Assembly: GCA_041687755.1 (NCBI GenBank) | Contig: JBDNJM010000057.1 | Span: 1-14,117, forward strand | Source of the DNA: JBDNJM01 sp041687755 | Lineage (GTDB): Bacteria; Planctomycetota; UBA1135; GCA-002686595 | Reading direction: 5' to 3' | Length of the DNA: 14,117 nucleotides | Shown: piece after piece, positions 1 through 8,622 of the stretch | Layout of the letters: the number at the start of each line of letters is the position of its first letter | Numbering within the stretch: position 1 is the first letter of the stretch | Notes under the pieces: model-generated | Told to the model about the DNA's origin: nothing | The model's input: the letters and a program-made list of their open reading frames with translations, nothing else | Database searches by the model: none | Made by a program: the position numbers and the translations under genes

Positions 1-115
1 GCTTGCCCCGCGGGCGGGCTACGTCGACCACGAGCCCTTGGGGCTCGAAGTTCAGCCGGGCGATCGAGACTCCTTGGACGCAGATGAGGTGGCGAAGTAG
101 CGTGGTGGCGCGCAT
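1..115 (-). CDS. Transposase, ISL3-like, N-terminal fragment cut by the window edge
   Basis: Reading the minus strand from an ATG at 115-113 gives 38 codons that stay open to the window edge. The peptide starts MRATTLLRHLICVQGVSIAR and continues LNFEPQGLVVDVARPRGK. This resembles the start of ISL3-family transposases: a short TTLLR-x-LLG-type helix, then a beta-rich stretch of the form 'v-x-F-E-x-x-G-L-V-V-x-V-R-P-R', which normally leads into a Cys-rich zinc-finger segment. That finger and the DDE catalytic domain would lie to the left of this window. The family call rests on pattern recognition over 38 residues only. Whether the element is intact or broken cannot be seen. It lies on the same strand as aceBA, downstream of it and pointing away from it, so it is not expected to be part of that operon. 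Confidence 0.55.
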   Translation of the reverse strand, partial: MRATTLLRHLICVQGVSIARLNFEPQGLVVDVARPRGK

Positions 116-272
116 GGCGGGGGCTCCGGGGCATGGATTTAGGCACCCGCATTCTGGGGTCCTTGCCATGCGCAACCCAGCACGCCTGCTGAAACGGCTC
201 CCCGGCCCACTTGTTCGCCTGCTACCTCACGAACTCGCCCCCAGGGCACCCACTAAAGGGACAGGAGAGCCC
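1..272 (-). mobile_element. Right-hand end of a probable ISL3-family insertion sequence (partial)
   Basis: The transposase fragment is preceded on the minus strand by about 157 bases with no gene. Read outward to inward on the minus strand, the segment starting at 272 is GGGCTCTCCTGTCCCTTTAG. This resembles an ISL3-type terminal inverted repeat, which commonly opens with GG-x-TCT. If so, the element boundary is near 270-272 and an 8-bp target duplication would begin at about 273 (ACGAGGAT). The opposite end is outside the window, so neither the inverted repeat partner nor the target duplication can be confirmed. The boundary is an inference. Confidence 0.35.
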
Positions 273-446
273 ACGAGGATCTCATGGCCGGCTGAGCATG
301 CAACGACGCGGCAACTGCCTTGACACCCACCGCTACCGGGGTCGTCACGGAAGAGGCTCGCGTGCGCAATGCGGGCGGACAGCGTAGGCAGGGCTTCGCT
401 CGCGGGGAGCCCAGTAACGGCTTCCGCGCGGCCGAGCGCGGAACGC
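273..446. other. Non-coding stretch between IS end and aceA terminator
   Basis: I see no convincing gene here. Short open frames exist on both strands, but they have no ribosome binding site or recognisable protein pattern, and such frames are expected by chance in GC-rich DNA. Confidence 0.5.
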
Positions 447-488
447 GAGCAGGGCTCCGACACCCTGCCGGATGTCGGAGCCCTGCTC
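447..488 (-). terminator. Strong hairpin 3' of aceA, probable transcription terminator
   Basis: A perfect 16-bp inverted repeat: GAGCAGGGCTCCGACA at 447-462 and its exact complement at 473-488, with a 10-base loop. It begins about 40 bases past the aceA stop codon in the direction of aceA transcription. Neither side has a T-run, so it is not a textbook intrinsic terminator; it may act as a GC-rich bidirectional terminator or protect the 3' end of the mRNA. The structure is seen directly and the role is inferred. Confidence 0.7.
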
Positions 489-529
489 CTATCTGAGACC
501 GTTCGTGCGTCAGCGCTTGGTCTCGGTGC

Positions 530-1816
<1,287 letters not shown>

Positions 1817-1909
1817 GGCGTCTGTAGCGTTTTTGGACGGAATCGAAGGAGCCGCGGCGGGCCGTCCAACGGGCCGCGGGGTGGGGGGGCAACCGGGGCG
1901 GTGGAAGGG
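1817..1909 (-). promoter_or_regulatory. aceB-aceA spacer with leader hairpin and G-rich run
   Basis: The 93-base spacer holds an inverted repeat TTGGACGG (1833-1840) / CCGTCCAA (1862-1869), with a 21-base GC-rich loop, 17 bases before the aceA start. It also holds a plus-strand G-rich block at 1878-1898 (GGGG-T-GGGGGGG-CAACC-GGGG) that fits a four-tract quadruplex pattern on the non-transcribed side. The spacer could tune aceA translation or mRNA processing relative to aceB. I see no convincing separate promoter. The structures are seen; the function is inferred. Confidence 0.4.
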
Positions 1910-3547
1910 TCAGCCGTCCAGGTGTTCGTAAGCGGCTAGGGTCAGGAACTCGGGGCACACGCTAGCGCGCAACATGTCGCGGAACAGGTCGGCGGCGAGT
2001 TCGAAGCGGTTCTCGGTGAACGCGGTGTCACCGAGCTCTGTGCGGAGCTTGGCGAGCTCTTCGTCGAGCACGGCGAGGGCGAGATCGACGTCGACGTTGC
2101 GGCCGTCGCTCATCTCGGCGCCGTGGCGGATCCACTGCCAGACCTGCACTCGGCTGATTTCAGCGGTGGCTGCGTCTTCCATCAGGTTGTGGATCGGGAC
2201 GCAGCCGGAGCCGCACAGCCAGGCGGCGAGGTAGCGCACGCCGACCTCGAGGTTCTGGCGCAGGCCGGCCTCGGTGATCTCGCCCGCGGGCACGGCGAGC
2301 AGGTCTGCGGCGGTGACGGCGACGTCTTCGCGCGCGACGTGCAGTTGGTTGTCGCCCTGCATGACCTTGCCGAACTCGGCGCGGGCGATGGCGACGAGGC
2401 CGGGATGCGCGACCCAAGTGCCGTCGTGTCCGGACGCGGCCTCACGGCGCTTATCGGCGTGGACCTTGGCCATGGCGGCCTCGTTGGCGTTGGCGTCGTT
2501 CTTGATCGGAATTTGCGCGGCCATGCCGCCCATCGCGAAGGCGCCGCGGCGGTGGCAGGTGCGGATCAGGAGTTCGCTGTAGGACTTCAGGAAGCGGCGG
2601 TCCATGCCGACCGAGCCGCGGTCGGGCATCACGAAGGCCGGGTCATTCGAGAAGCGCTTGATGAAGCTGAAGATGTAGTCCCAGCGGCCGCAGTTGAGGC
2701 CGGCCATGTGGTCCTTCAGCTCGAACAGGATCTCGTCCATCTCGAACGCCGCGGTGATCGTCTCGATCAGCACGGTCGCCTTGATGGTTCCGAGCTCTAG
2801 GCCGAGGGTTTTGCTGGCGGCGACGAACACGTCGTTCCAGAGGCGCGCCTCGAGGTGGCTCTCGAGCTTCGGCAGGTAGAAGTACGGCCCGGCGCCGCGG
2901 GCGAGCAGCTCCTTGGCGTTGTGGAACAGGTACAGGCCGAAGTCGAACAGCGCGGCCGAGCAGGGCTGCCCGTCGATCAGCAGGTGCGCTTCTTCGAGAT
3001 GCCAGCCGCGCGGGCGAACCAGCAGCACGGCGGGATCGTCGTTCAGCTGGTAGTGCTTTCCGCGAGCTTCGTCGTTGAGCTCGATCGTGCGGCGCACGGC
3101 GTCGGCGAGGTTCGCCTGGCCCTCGACGCAGTTCTCGAAGGTCGGGGAGTTCGAGTCCTCGAAGTCCGCCATGAACAAGTCCGCGTCGGAGTTCAGGGCG
3201 TTGATGACCATCTTGCGGTCGACGGGGCCGGTGATCTCGACCTCGCGCCGCAGCAGCGGGGCGGGGATCGGCGCCACCCTCCAGTCGCCGGCGCGCACGT
3301 CGGCGGTCTGGGCCAGGAAGTCCGGCCGGACGCCGGAGTCGAGGCGCAGCTGGAGGCCCTCGCGCAGGCTCAGCAATTCACGGCGTCGCGCCCCGAAGGC
3401 GCGCTCGAGGCCGGCCACGAACACCAGTGCTTCGGTTGTGAGCACCCGATCCGTGGAGGGCGGCAGGGCCTTGACGGACTCGAGGGTGATCCCGGGGGGC
3501 AGGACGCGGGCGGCGGTGGGCTCGGTGGTGGAACGCATGGGGGGCAT
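1910..3547 (-). CDS. aceB: Malate synthase A
   Basis: Condenses glyoxylate with acetyl-CoA to give malate and CoA, the second reaction of the glyoxylate shunt. The 545-residue length fits the A isoform (E. coli AceB is 533 residues) rather than the roughly 720-residue G isoform. Signatures are RPRGWHLEE (178-186, with the substrate-binding Arg180), IETITAAFEMDEI (261-273, with the magnesium ligand Glu262), GLNCGRWDYIFS (283-294, with Asp290), GGMAAQIPIKND (340-351), and NLMEDAATAEISR (454-466), in which Asp458 is the predicted catalytic base. It is the first gene of the aceB-aceA operon, the same order as in enterobacteria. The start at 3547 is uncertain: an in-frame ATG three codons later at 3538 is equally possible, and neither has a clear ribosome binding site. 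The gene faces a ScfR-type regulator across a 156-base control region. Confidence 0.97.
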   Translation of the reverse strand: MPPMRSTTEPTAARVLPPGITLESVKALPPSTDRVLTTEALVFVAGLERAFGARRRELLSLREGLQLRLDSGVRPDFLAQTADVRAGDWRVAPIPAPLLRREVEITGPVDRKMVINALNSDADLFMADFEDSNSPTFENCVEGQANLADAVRRTIELNDEARGKHYQLNDDPAVLLVRPRGWHLEEAHLLIDGQPCSAALFDFGLYLFHNAKELLARGAGPYFYLPKLESHLEARLWNDVFVAASKTLGLELGTIKATVLIETITAAFEMDEILFELKDHMAGLNCGRWDYIFSFIKRFSNDPAFVMPDRGSVGMDRRFLKSYSELLIRTCHRRGAFAMGGMAAQIPIKNDANANEAAMAKVHADKRREAASGHDGTWVAHPGLVAIARAEFGKVMQGDNQLHVAREDVAVTAADLLAVPAGEITEAGLRQNLEVGVRYLAAWLCGSGCVPIHNLMEDAATAEISRVQVWQWIRHGAEMSDGRNVDVDLALAVLDEELAKLRTELGDTAFTENRFELAADLFRDMLRASVCPEFLTLAAYEHLDG

Positions 3548-3703
3548 CGCTTGTGGCTAGATCGTCAAGCCTACACCTCGCCCGGGGGCGGGTCGTAAAA
3601 CCTTAAAAACAATGGTGTTACGTTGTGTAGCGCTCCACTTGTGGAGTTGTGGACCTGTAAAGTTCGTCAAGTGGGAGGGCCGCAGGCACCGAATCGGAAT
3701 GCC
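3548..3703. promoter_or_regulatory. Divergent promoter/operator region between aceB and the ScfR-type regulator
   Basis: This 156-base gap must hold the promoters for both directions, and it contains a markedly AT-rich core (about 3594-3622) in an otherwise GC-rich window. Visible structure: an imperfect 9-bp inverted repeat CGTAAAACC (3594-3602) / GGTGTTACG (3614-3622); a perfect 6-bp palindrome CTCCAC-TT-GTGGAG (3633-3646); TTGTGGA twice in tandem at 8-base spacing (3639-3645, 3647-3653); TCGTCAAG as an exact direct repeat at 3562-3569 and 3664-3671; and AAAGTTCGTCAA at 3659-3670, which matches 9 of 12 positions of the RamB-type site AAAGTTTGCAAA as I remember it. No sigma-70 hexamer pair with good spacing stands out. 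Control of both genes from here is inferred from layout. Confidence 0.6.
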
Positions 3704-5146
3704 ATGGCAGACCCTGTCTCTCTCGGACCCAAAGTGCGTCGACTACGGCGGCACCACGCCTTGACCCAAGTTCAGTTGGCGGGCCGATTAGGGATCTCCG
3801 CCAGCTACTTGGCGCTGATCGAGAACGGCCAGCGGCCCCTGACCGTGCCCCTGCTGCTGAAGCTGGGGCGCGAGTTCGATCTGGACCTCGATGACTTCAC
3901 GGGCGAGGAGGACGGTCGCCTGGTGGGCGAGCTGTCGGAGGTCTTCGCCGAGTCGATGTTCGACGAGCACTCGATTCAGGAGGAGGAGCTGCGGCAGCTG
4001 GTCGTGGACGCACCCCAGATCGCGCGGGCGGTGCTGGACCTGCATCGGGCCTGGCGGCGGACGCTTGAGAACGTGGACCACCTGGCGGTGCAGGTGCAGG
4101 CCCAGGAGGGGGCGCCCGGGGATGCGGGGACGCGCTCGACGCGGCTCGCGAACGAGGAGGTCTCGGACCTGTTCCAGGACCACGAGAACCACTTTGACGG
4201 GCTGGAGCGGGCGGCGACGGAGCTGTGGGGGAAGGGTTCGCTCTCGGCGACGGAGCTGTACGGGGGGCTCGCGCGCCATCTGCGGGTGGAGCACGGTGTC
4301 GAGGTCGAGGTCGCGCCAGCCGCGGCGCTGGGGGGCGCGGTGCGGCGCTACGACCCCAGCAGCCGCCGGCTCGTGGTCTCCGAGGTGCTGCCCCAGGCGA
4401 GCCTGGTGTTCCAGCTGGCGCACCAGATCGGGATGCTGCGCGCGGACGAGCTGTTCGAGCCGATTGTTGAGGGCGCACGGCTCGAGGACGCTGCGGGTCC
4501 GGCCCTGGCGCGCCTGAGTCTGGCGAGCTACTTCGCGGGCGCCGTGCTGATGCCGTACGAGCCGTTCCTAGAGGCCGCGCGCGATGGGCGCTACGATATC
4601 GAGCTGCTCGAGCACCGCTTTCGCGCCAGCTTCGAGCAGGTCTGTCACCGGCTTTCGACCCTGGGGCGACCGGGGAACTCGGGCGTCCCGCTGCACTTCG
4701 TGCGGATCGACATTGCGGGCAACATCAGCAAGCGCTTCTCGCGCTCCGGCATCCGCTTCGCGCGGTACTCGGGGTCCTGCCCGCGCTGGAACGTGCACTC
4801 GGCGTTCCTGACGCCCGGCGCGATCCGCCGGCAGGTGTCGGCGATGCCCGATGGGACGCGCTTCTTCTGCGTCGCTCGCACGGTGCGCAAGGCCGGCGGC
4901 GGGCACCGGATTCCCCAGAGCCGCATGGCGATCGGGATCGGTTGCGAGCTCGGCCACGCGCGCGAGTTCGTGTACTCGGACGGGCTCGACCTCGACAGCG
5001 AGGAGTCGATCGTGCCGATCGGCACGGCCTGCAGGCTGTGCGACCGAATGGACTGCCGCCAGCGCGCTTTCCCGCCGATGCACCAGCAGCTGGTGGTGGA
5101 CGAGAACGTGCGCGGGTTGACGATCTACGCGAACCCGAAGCGTTGA
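3704..5146 (+). CDS. XRE-family regulator of the ScfR/RamB/PrpR class
   Basis: Probable cytosolic transcription factor sensing short-chain acyl-CoA status and controlling aceB-aceA. Residues 8-64 form a Cro/C1-type helix-turn-helix (LTQVQLAGRLGISASYLALIE). The middle resembles the IrrE/ImmA-like domain, with the HExxH motif degenerated to QLAHQ (237-241), so proteolysis is not expected. The C-terminal part (about 270-480) is the ScfR/DUF2083-type domain, with Cys359, Cys414 and the cluster C443-RL-C446-DRMD-C451-RQRAFPP. In M. tuberculosis PrpR this domain binds CoA and an Fe-S cluster; RamB of Corynebacterium and Mycobacterium regulates glyoxylate-shunt genes. I chose ATG 3704 (480 residues) because the helix-turn-helix homology starts right after it; a TTG at 3623 would add 27 unlikely residues. 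The gene is divergent from aceB, and its stop codon is embedded in a tandem repeat array. Confidence 0.9.
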   Translation: MADPVSLGPKVRRLRRHHALTQVQLAGRLGISASYLALIENGQRPLTVPLLLKLGREFDLDLDDFTGEEDGRLVGELSEVFAESMFDEHSIQEEELRQLVVDAPQIARAVLDLHRAWRRTLENVDHLAVQVQAQEGAPGDAGTRSTRLANEEVSDLFQDHENHFDGLERAATELWGKGSLSATELYGGLARHLRVEHGVEVEVAPAAALGGAVRRYDPSSRRLVVSEVLPQASLVFQLAHQIGMLRADELFEPIVEGARLEDAAGPALARLSLASYFAGAVLMPYEPFLEAARDGRYDIELLEHRFRASFEQVCHRLSTLGRPGNSGVPLHFVRIDIAGNISKRFSRSGIRFARYSGSCPRWNVHSAFLTPGAIRRQVSAMPDGTRFFCVARTVRKAGGGHRIPQSRMAIGIGCELGHAREFVYSDGLDLDSEESIVPIGTACRLCDRMDCRQRAFPPMHQQLVVDENVRGLTIYANPKR

Positions 5147-5235
5147 GCGGGCGAACCGGAAGCCACTGAGCGGGCGAACCGGAAGCCACTGAGCGGGCGA
5201 ACCGGAAGCCACTGAGCGGGCGAACCGGAAGCCAC
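5144..5235 (+). repeat. Four identical 23-bp tandem repeats starting at the regulator's stop codon
   Basis: Units lie at 5144-5166, 5167-5189, 5190-5212 and 5213-5235. Each begins TGAGCGGGCGAACCGG and ends AAGCCAC, and all four are identical. The first unit starts exactly with the TGA stop of the upstream regulator. Degenerate partial copies flank the array: GCGAACCCGAAGC at 5129-5141 inside the coding end, and a 24-base relative at 5236-5259 followed by TGAGC. There are no unique spacers, so it is not a CRISPR array. It sits between convergent genes (regulator and glycosyltransferase). Confidence 0.95.
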
Positions 5236-5275
5236 CGAGCGATACGAGCCCGAAGACTCTGAGCTACGGTTTCGT

Positions 5276-6340
5276 TTAGGCGTCGAGTTGCGCGAGCGCG
5301 GCCGTGAAGACCGCCTCGACGTCGAGGTCGAGCATGCAGACGCGGTACTCGAGCGGGCAGCGCTTGGCGCCGCAGGGGGCGCAATCGGGCGTGAGCCGCA
5401 GGACGCGCGGTGCGGGGGCCTGGACGAGCTTCGGTCGGTCCCAGCCGTAGGGCCCCGTGCGGCGTTCGTCGGCGGGCCCGAACAGGGCGAGCAGAGGCAC
5501 GTTCAGCGCGGCGGCCAGGTGCATCGGGCCCGTGTCGCAGCCGACGAACAGGCGCGCGCGGCGCAGCAGCGCGATCAGCTGGGGCAGGTCCGTGGAGCCG
5601 GCGAGATCGCGGACCTCGGCGCCGGGGCCCGCGGCCGCCAGGGCCTCGGCCGCGGCCTCGCGATCGTCTGGCCCGCCGATCAGGCAGACCGGGCCGCGCG
5701 CGGTCGCCGCGAGCTGCCGGGCGAGGTGCCCGAAGCGCTCGGCGGGCCAGCGGTTGGCCGGCTTGGTGGCGCCCAGGTTGACGAGCAGGGGCGGGCCGCC
5801 GAGGCAGCGCAGGAGCTCCTCAGCGAACTCCTCGGCGGCTGGATCGAGGGGCAACGAGCGCCGGGGGGTGGCCGGCAGATCGAGGTGCGTCGCGAACTCC
5901 ATATACTGGTCGAGCATGTGCGCCTCGGGCGCGCCCGCGGCGATGCGCTCGCCGCCCCACAGCCAGGCCTGCTCCTTCGAGCGCCCGCGGTCGTAGGACA
6001 GCCGGCGGCGAGCGCCGGAAAGACGGCACAGGGCGGCGCTTTTTTGGAGGCGCTGCAGATCCACGGCCAGGTCGTACCGTTCCGAGCGCAGTTCGGCGAC
6101 GAGCGCGCGAAAGCCCTGCGCCCCGCTGCCGCGTTGCCAGCGGTGCACGCGATCGACACTCGGATGTCCGGCGACCAGCGGTTCAACCAGGTCGTGGGCG
6201 ACCCAGCCCACGCGGGCCTGGGGAAGCCCGTCGCGCACCGCGTTGGCCAGGGCCAAGGCATTGACAACGTCGCCGATCGCGCCCGTGCGCACCACGAGCA
6301 CGCTCCCGATGGCGGAGAAATTTCTTCCGGGTGCGGACAT
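5276..6340 (-). CDS. Glycosyltransferase family 9 (ADP-heptose:LPS heptosyltransferase-like)
   Basis: Predicted to transfer a sugar, classically ADP-heptose, to lipopolysaccharide core at the inner face of the cytoplasmic membrane. It shows the two-Rossmann GT-B layout of GT9. Near the N-terminus RTGAIGDVV (18-26) contains Asp24, matching the catalytic Asp of WaaC/WaaF. The C-terminal half has VNLGATKPANRW (187-198) and the donor-binding CDTGPMHLAAA (268-278), followed by LLALFGPADERRTGPYG. The tail carries a cysteine-rich motif C-APC-GAKRC-PLEYRVC, common in this family. The open frame extends to 6547, but the extra 69 residues are low-complexity and run into the neighbour's promoter region, so I prefer ATG 6340 (354 residues) or ATG 6349. 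No Shine-Dalgarno is evident at either. It converges with the regulator and diverges from the kinase. The acceptor sugar and exact specificity cannot be read from the sequence. Confidence 0.88.
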   Translation of the reverse strand: MSAPGRNFSAIGSVLVVRTGAIGDVVNALALANAVRDGLPQARVGWVAHDLVEPLVAGHPSVDRVHRWQRGSGAQGFRALVAELRSERYDLAVDLQRLQKSAALCRLSGARRRLSYDRGRSKEQAWLWGGERIAAGAPEAHMLDQYMEFATHLDLPATPRRSLPLDPAAEEFAEELLRCLGGPPLLVNLGATKPANRWPAERFGHLARQLAATARGPVCLIGGPDDREAAAEALAAAGPGAEVRDLAGSTDLPQLIALLRRARLFVGCDTGPMHLAAALNVPLLALFGPADERRTGPYGWDRPKLVQAPAPRVLRLTPDCAPCGAKRCPLEYRVCMLDLDVEAVFTAALAQLDA

Positions 6341-6582
6341 CGAACGCATCTTGCCAAAGGCTGCCGCCGAACGCCCGGGGGCAGTCTCCGGCCTTCCGGC
6401 CGCGGGTCGCCGCCGGTCGCCGCCGGTCAGGGGGGGGCGGCGCGCGGGAAATTGCAGCTCACTTCCGGGGATTGTCTGCGCGGGCTCAGGATCGCTTCGG
6501 TCTAGCGCCGATTCCAGCTGTGTCTCTCGTCCTGTGGTGGTGCTCATCTGCCCCGTCCGCGAAGGCTCCCCGGAGACTGCTC
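6341..6582. promoter_or_regulatory. Divergent spacer between GT9 gene and histidine kinase
   Basis: About 240 bases lie between the two predicted starts, so both promoters should be here. It contains a 10-bp direct repeat GGTCGCCGCC at 6405-6414 and 6415-6424, followed by a third GGTC, and an 8-G run at 6430-6437. A ribosome binding site CGGAG (6571-6575) sits 7 bases before the kinase ATG at 6583 and decides that start. I cannot point to a credible -35/-10 pair. Confidence 0.45.
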
Positions 6583-8622
6583 ATGCGCATCGGCCACCAC
6601 ATCGCTCTAACGACCATCGCGGCAGCTGTCGGTGGACTCGTTGTGACAGGGGTCCTGTGGCATACCTACAGCGGGTTCCAGAAGGATGCAGAGGAGGTCG
6701 CCGTCAACGCTCTGGTGCTGCGCGACGCGGACCACCTCGATGGCACGAAGGACTTGTTCGTGCGGCACGCGGACGCCGTGGGGTTCCTGGCGGACGGGCT
6801 GGACGCGAAGCAGGCGACGCACCTGAGCCGGATTGCCTGGGCGAACTGGGGCTTCCTGCAGTCTTCGCTCGGAGATCTGCTGAAGTCGGGCCAGCGGCCG
6901 TTCCTGGAGGAGGATGTGCGCATCGTGCGAGGCCTGTGCCTGGACATCTGCCACACGATCGACGAGCTGCGCAACCGGCTGCAGGAGTACGAGGCGCGCG
7001 CCGGGGCGGGCCTGTGGGTTGATCCCCTGCAAGCGGAGCGCGAACTCGAGCAGCTCAGCTCGAAGCTGCTCGACTTCAATCAGGAGCTGGCCGACCACGC
7101 CGGGACGATCGGTCCGAACCTGGAGGCCTTCGCGAGGCTGCGTATCGAAGAGCTCGAAGGGCGCCGGCAAGAACTCGAGAAGCGAGTGCTCGTGACGCTT
7201 GGCGCGTACCTGCTGGCCAGCCTCCTGCTCTGGCTGTGGAGCTCGCGCCGCATCGCCAGCCCGATCGCGCGTCTCAGTCGGGCCGCGGTCGACGCGAGCC
7301 GCGGCGGAACGGACTTCAAGTTCAACGGGCCTGCGAACTTGACCGAGGTGCGCACGCTGGGCGACAGCGTTGCGAGCTTCGTGCGCAAGCTGGAAGGCAA
7401 CCGCGATCAGCTCGAAGAAGAGGTTGCGCGCCGGACGGAGGAGCTGAGTCGGGCGAATGAGGCCAAGAGCGAGTTCCTGGCGCACATGAGCCACGAACTG
7501 CGCACGCCGATGTCGGCGATCCTCGGGTTCGGTGAACTGCTGCAGACCGAGAATCCGAGCCAGGATCAGCTCACGGAGTACTCAGAATCTATCCTGCGCA
7601 ACGCGCGCCATCTGCTCGCGCTGCTGAACGACATCCTGGATCTCTCCAAGATCGAGGCGGGGCAAATGAGCCCCGAGTGCGTGACCTTCGAGCCGCGCAA
7701 GCTGGCGGAGGAGGTCCACGGCCTGCTGGCCGCCCGTGCGATGGAAAAGGGCATCGACTTCTTCCTGGAGGTGGATGATGCGGTGCCGGGCGCCCTGTCG
7801 AGCGACCCGACGCGGCTGCGGCAGGTCCTGATTAACCTGTGTGGCAACGCGATCAAGTTCACAGCCGAGGGCGGCGTTCGGCTCTCGCTGAAGCACGAGT
7901 TCGACGGCGACAAGTCGCGCTTGGTCTGCCGCGTCGTGGACTCAGGCATCGGAATCCCGACGAGCAAGGTCACTTCGATCTTCGAGGCCTTCGCCCAGGC
8001 GGACAGCTCGACGACGCGGCGCTTCGGCGGCACGGGTCTGGGGCTGGCGATCTCGCGGCGGCTGGCGCGGATCCTTGGGGGCGACCTCAGCGTGGAGAGC
8101 CGCGAGGGGCTCGGCAGCACGTTTGAGCTGATGATTGCCGCCGACGTCGTGGAGCTCGAGGTCGAGGAGTCCGCGGCGAAAGCTGGGGCGAGCGCAGCGT
8201 TCCCGAGCATCCCGGCGCGCTTCTCGGGTCGTGTGCTGGTCGTCGACGATGTGCCGGTCAACCGCCGGCTTATGACGATCCAGCTGGAGCGGCTCGGACT
8301 GGAGCTGGCAACGGCGTCCAACGGGCTGCGCGCGATCGAGGCGATCGAAGACAGCATCACTCGCGAGACGCCGTTCGACGTGGTCTTGATGGACATGCAG
8401 ATGCCCGAAATGGACGGTTACGAAGCGACTGGCAAGCTGCGCGCTGCGGGGGTTCGCGTGCCGATCTACGCTCTGACGGCCCACGCGATGTCCGGCGATC
8501 GCGAGCGTTGCCTCGCGGCGGGCTGCGACGGATACCTGACCAAGCCGGTGGACCGCGGCGCGCTGATACAGGCGCTCATGGAAGTGCTCGGAGAGCAACC
8601 CAGCGACGAGCAGGCGGCCTAG
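6583..8622 (+). CDS. Membrane-bound hybrid sensor histidine kinase
   Basis: A 679-residue hybrid kinase that autophosphorylates on His and relays to its own receiver. Order: transmembrane helix 1 (about 7-27); a mostly helical extracytoplasmic region (28-201) of no recognised sensor family; transmembrane helix 2 (202-220); HAMP plus a coiled coil (221-295); HisKA with the H-box SHELRTPMSAI (His304); HATPase with N-box N418-x3-N422, G1 DSGIGIP (Asp453) and G2 GGTGLGLAI (482-490); and a receiver (about 550-672) with acidic pair Asp555/Asp556, phosphoacceptor Asp604 in LMDMQMPEMDG, Thr632 and Lys654. All catalytic residues are present. The start at ATG 6583 is supported by CGGAG 7 bases upstream and by the transmembrane helix that follows; the frame's extension back to 6331 overlaps the divergent gene and is rejected. 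No separate response regulator or Hpt protein is adjacent, so the downstream target is unknown. Confidence 0.95.
   Translation: MRIGHHIALTTIAAAVGGLVVTGVLWHTYSGFQKDAEEVAVNALVLRDADHLDGTKDLFVRHADAVGFLADGLDAKQATHLSRIAWANWGFLQSSLGDLLKSGQRPFLEEDVRIVRGLCLDICHTIDELRNRLQEYEARAGAGLWVDPLQAERELEQLSSKLLDFNQELADHAGTIGPNLEAFARLRIEELEGRRQELEKRVLVTLGAYLLASLLLWLWSSRRIASPIARLSRAAVDASRGGTDFKFNGPANLTEVRTLGDSVASFVRKLEGNRDQLEEEVARRTEELSRANEAKSEFLAHMSHELRTPMSAILGFGELLQTENPSQDQLTEYSESILRNARHLLALLNDILDLSKIEAGQMSPECVTFEPRKLAEEVHGLLAARAMEKGIDFFLEVDDAVPGALSSDPTRLRQVLINLCGNAIKFTAEGGVRLSLKHEFDGDKSRLVCRVVDSGIGIPTSKVTSIFEAFAQADSSTTRRFGGTGLGLAISRRLARILGGDLSVESREGLGSTFELMIAADVVELEVEESAAKAGASAAFPSIPARFSGRVLVVDDVPVNRRLMTIQLERLGLELATASNGLRAIEAIEDSITRETPFDVVLMDMQMPEMDGYEATGKLRAAGVRVPIYALTAHAMSGDRERCLAAGCDGYLTKPVDRGALIQALMEVLGEQPSDEQAA

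Noticed and set aside
227..463. 78-codon minus-strand small gene near the IS end
   Set aside because: It crosses the inferred IS boundary and enters the terminator stem, with no homology pattern; more likely chance.
5144..5235. CRISPR array
   Set aside because: The repeats are directly contiguous with no spacers, and no cas genes are present.
5288..6505. 405-codon plus-strand open frame opposite the GT9 gene
   Set aside because: Shadow frame; all GT9 motifs are on the minus strand.
6341..6547. N-terminal extension of the GT9 protein
   Set aside because: The extra 69 residues are low-complexity and lack family similarity; the Rossmann fold starts right after the ATG at 6340.
6331..6582. N-terminal extension of the histidine kinase
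   Set aside because: It would overlap the start of the divergent GT9 gene; ATG 6583 has a well-placed CGGAG and leads directly into a membrane helix.
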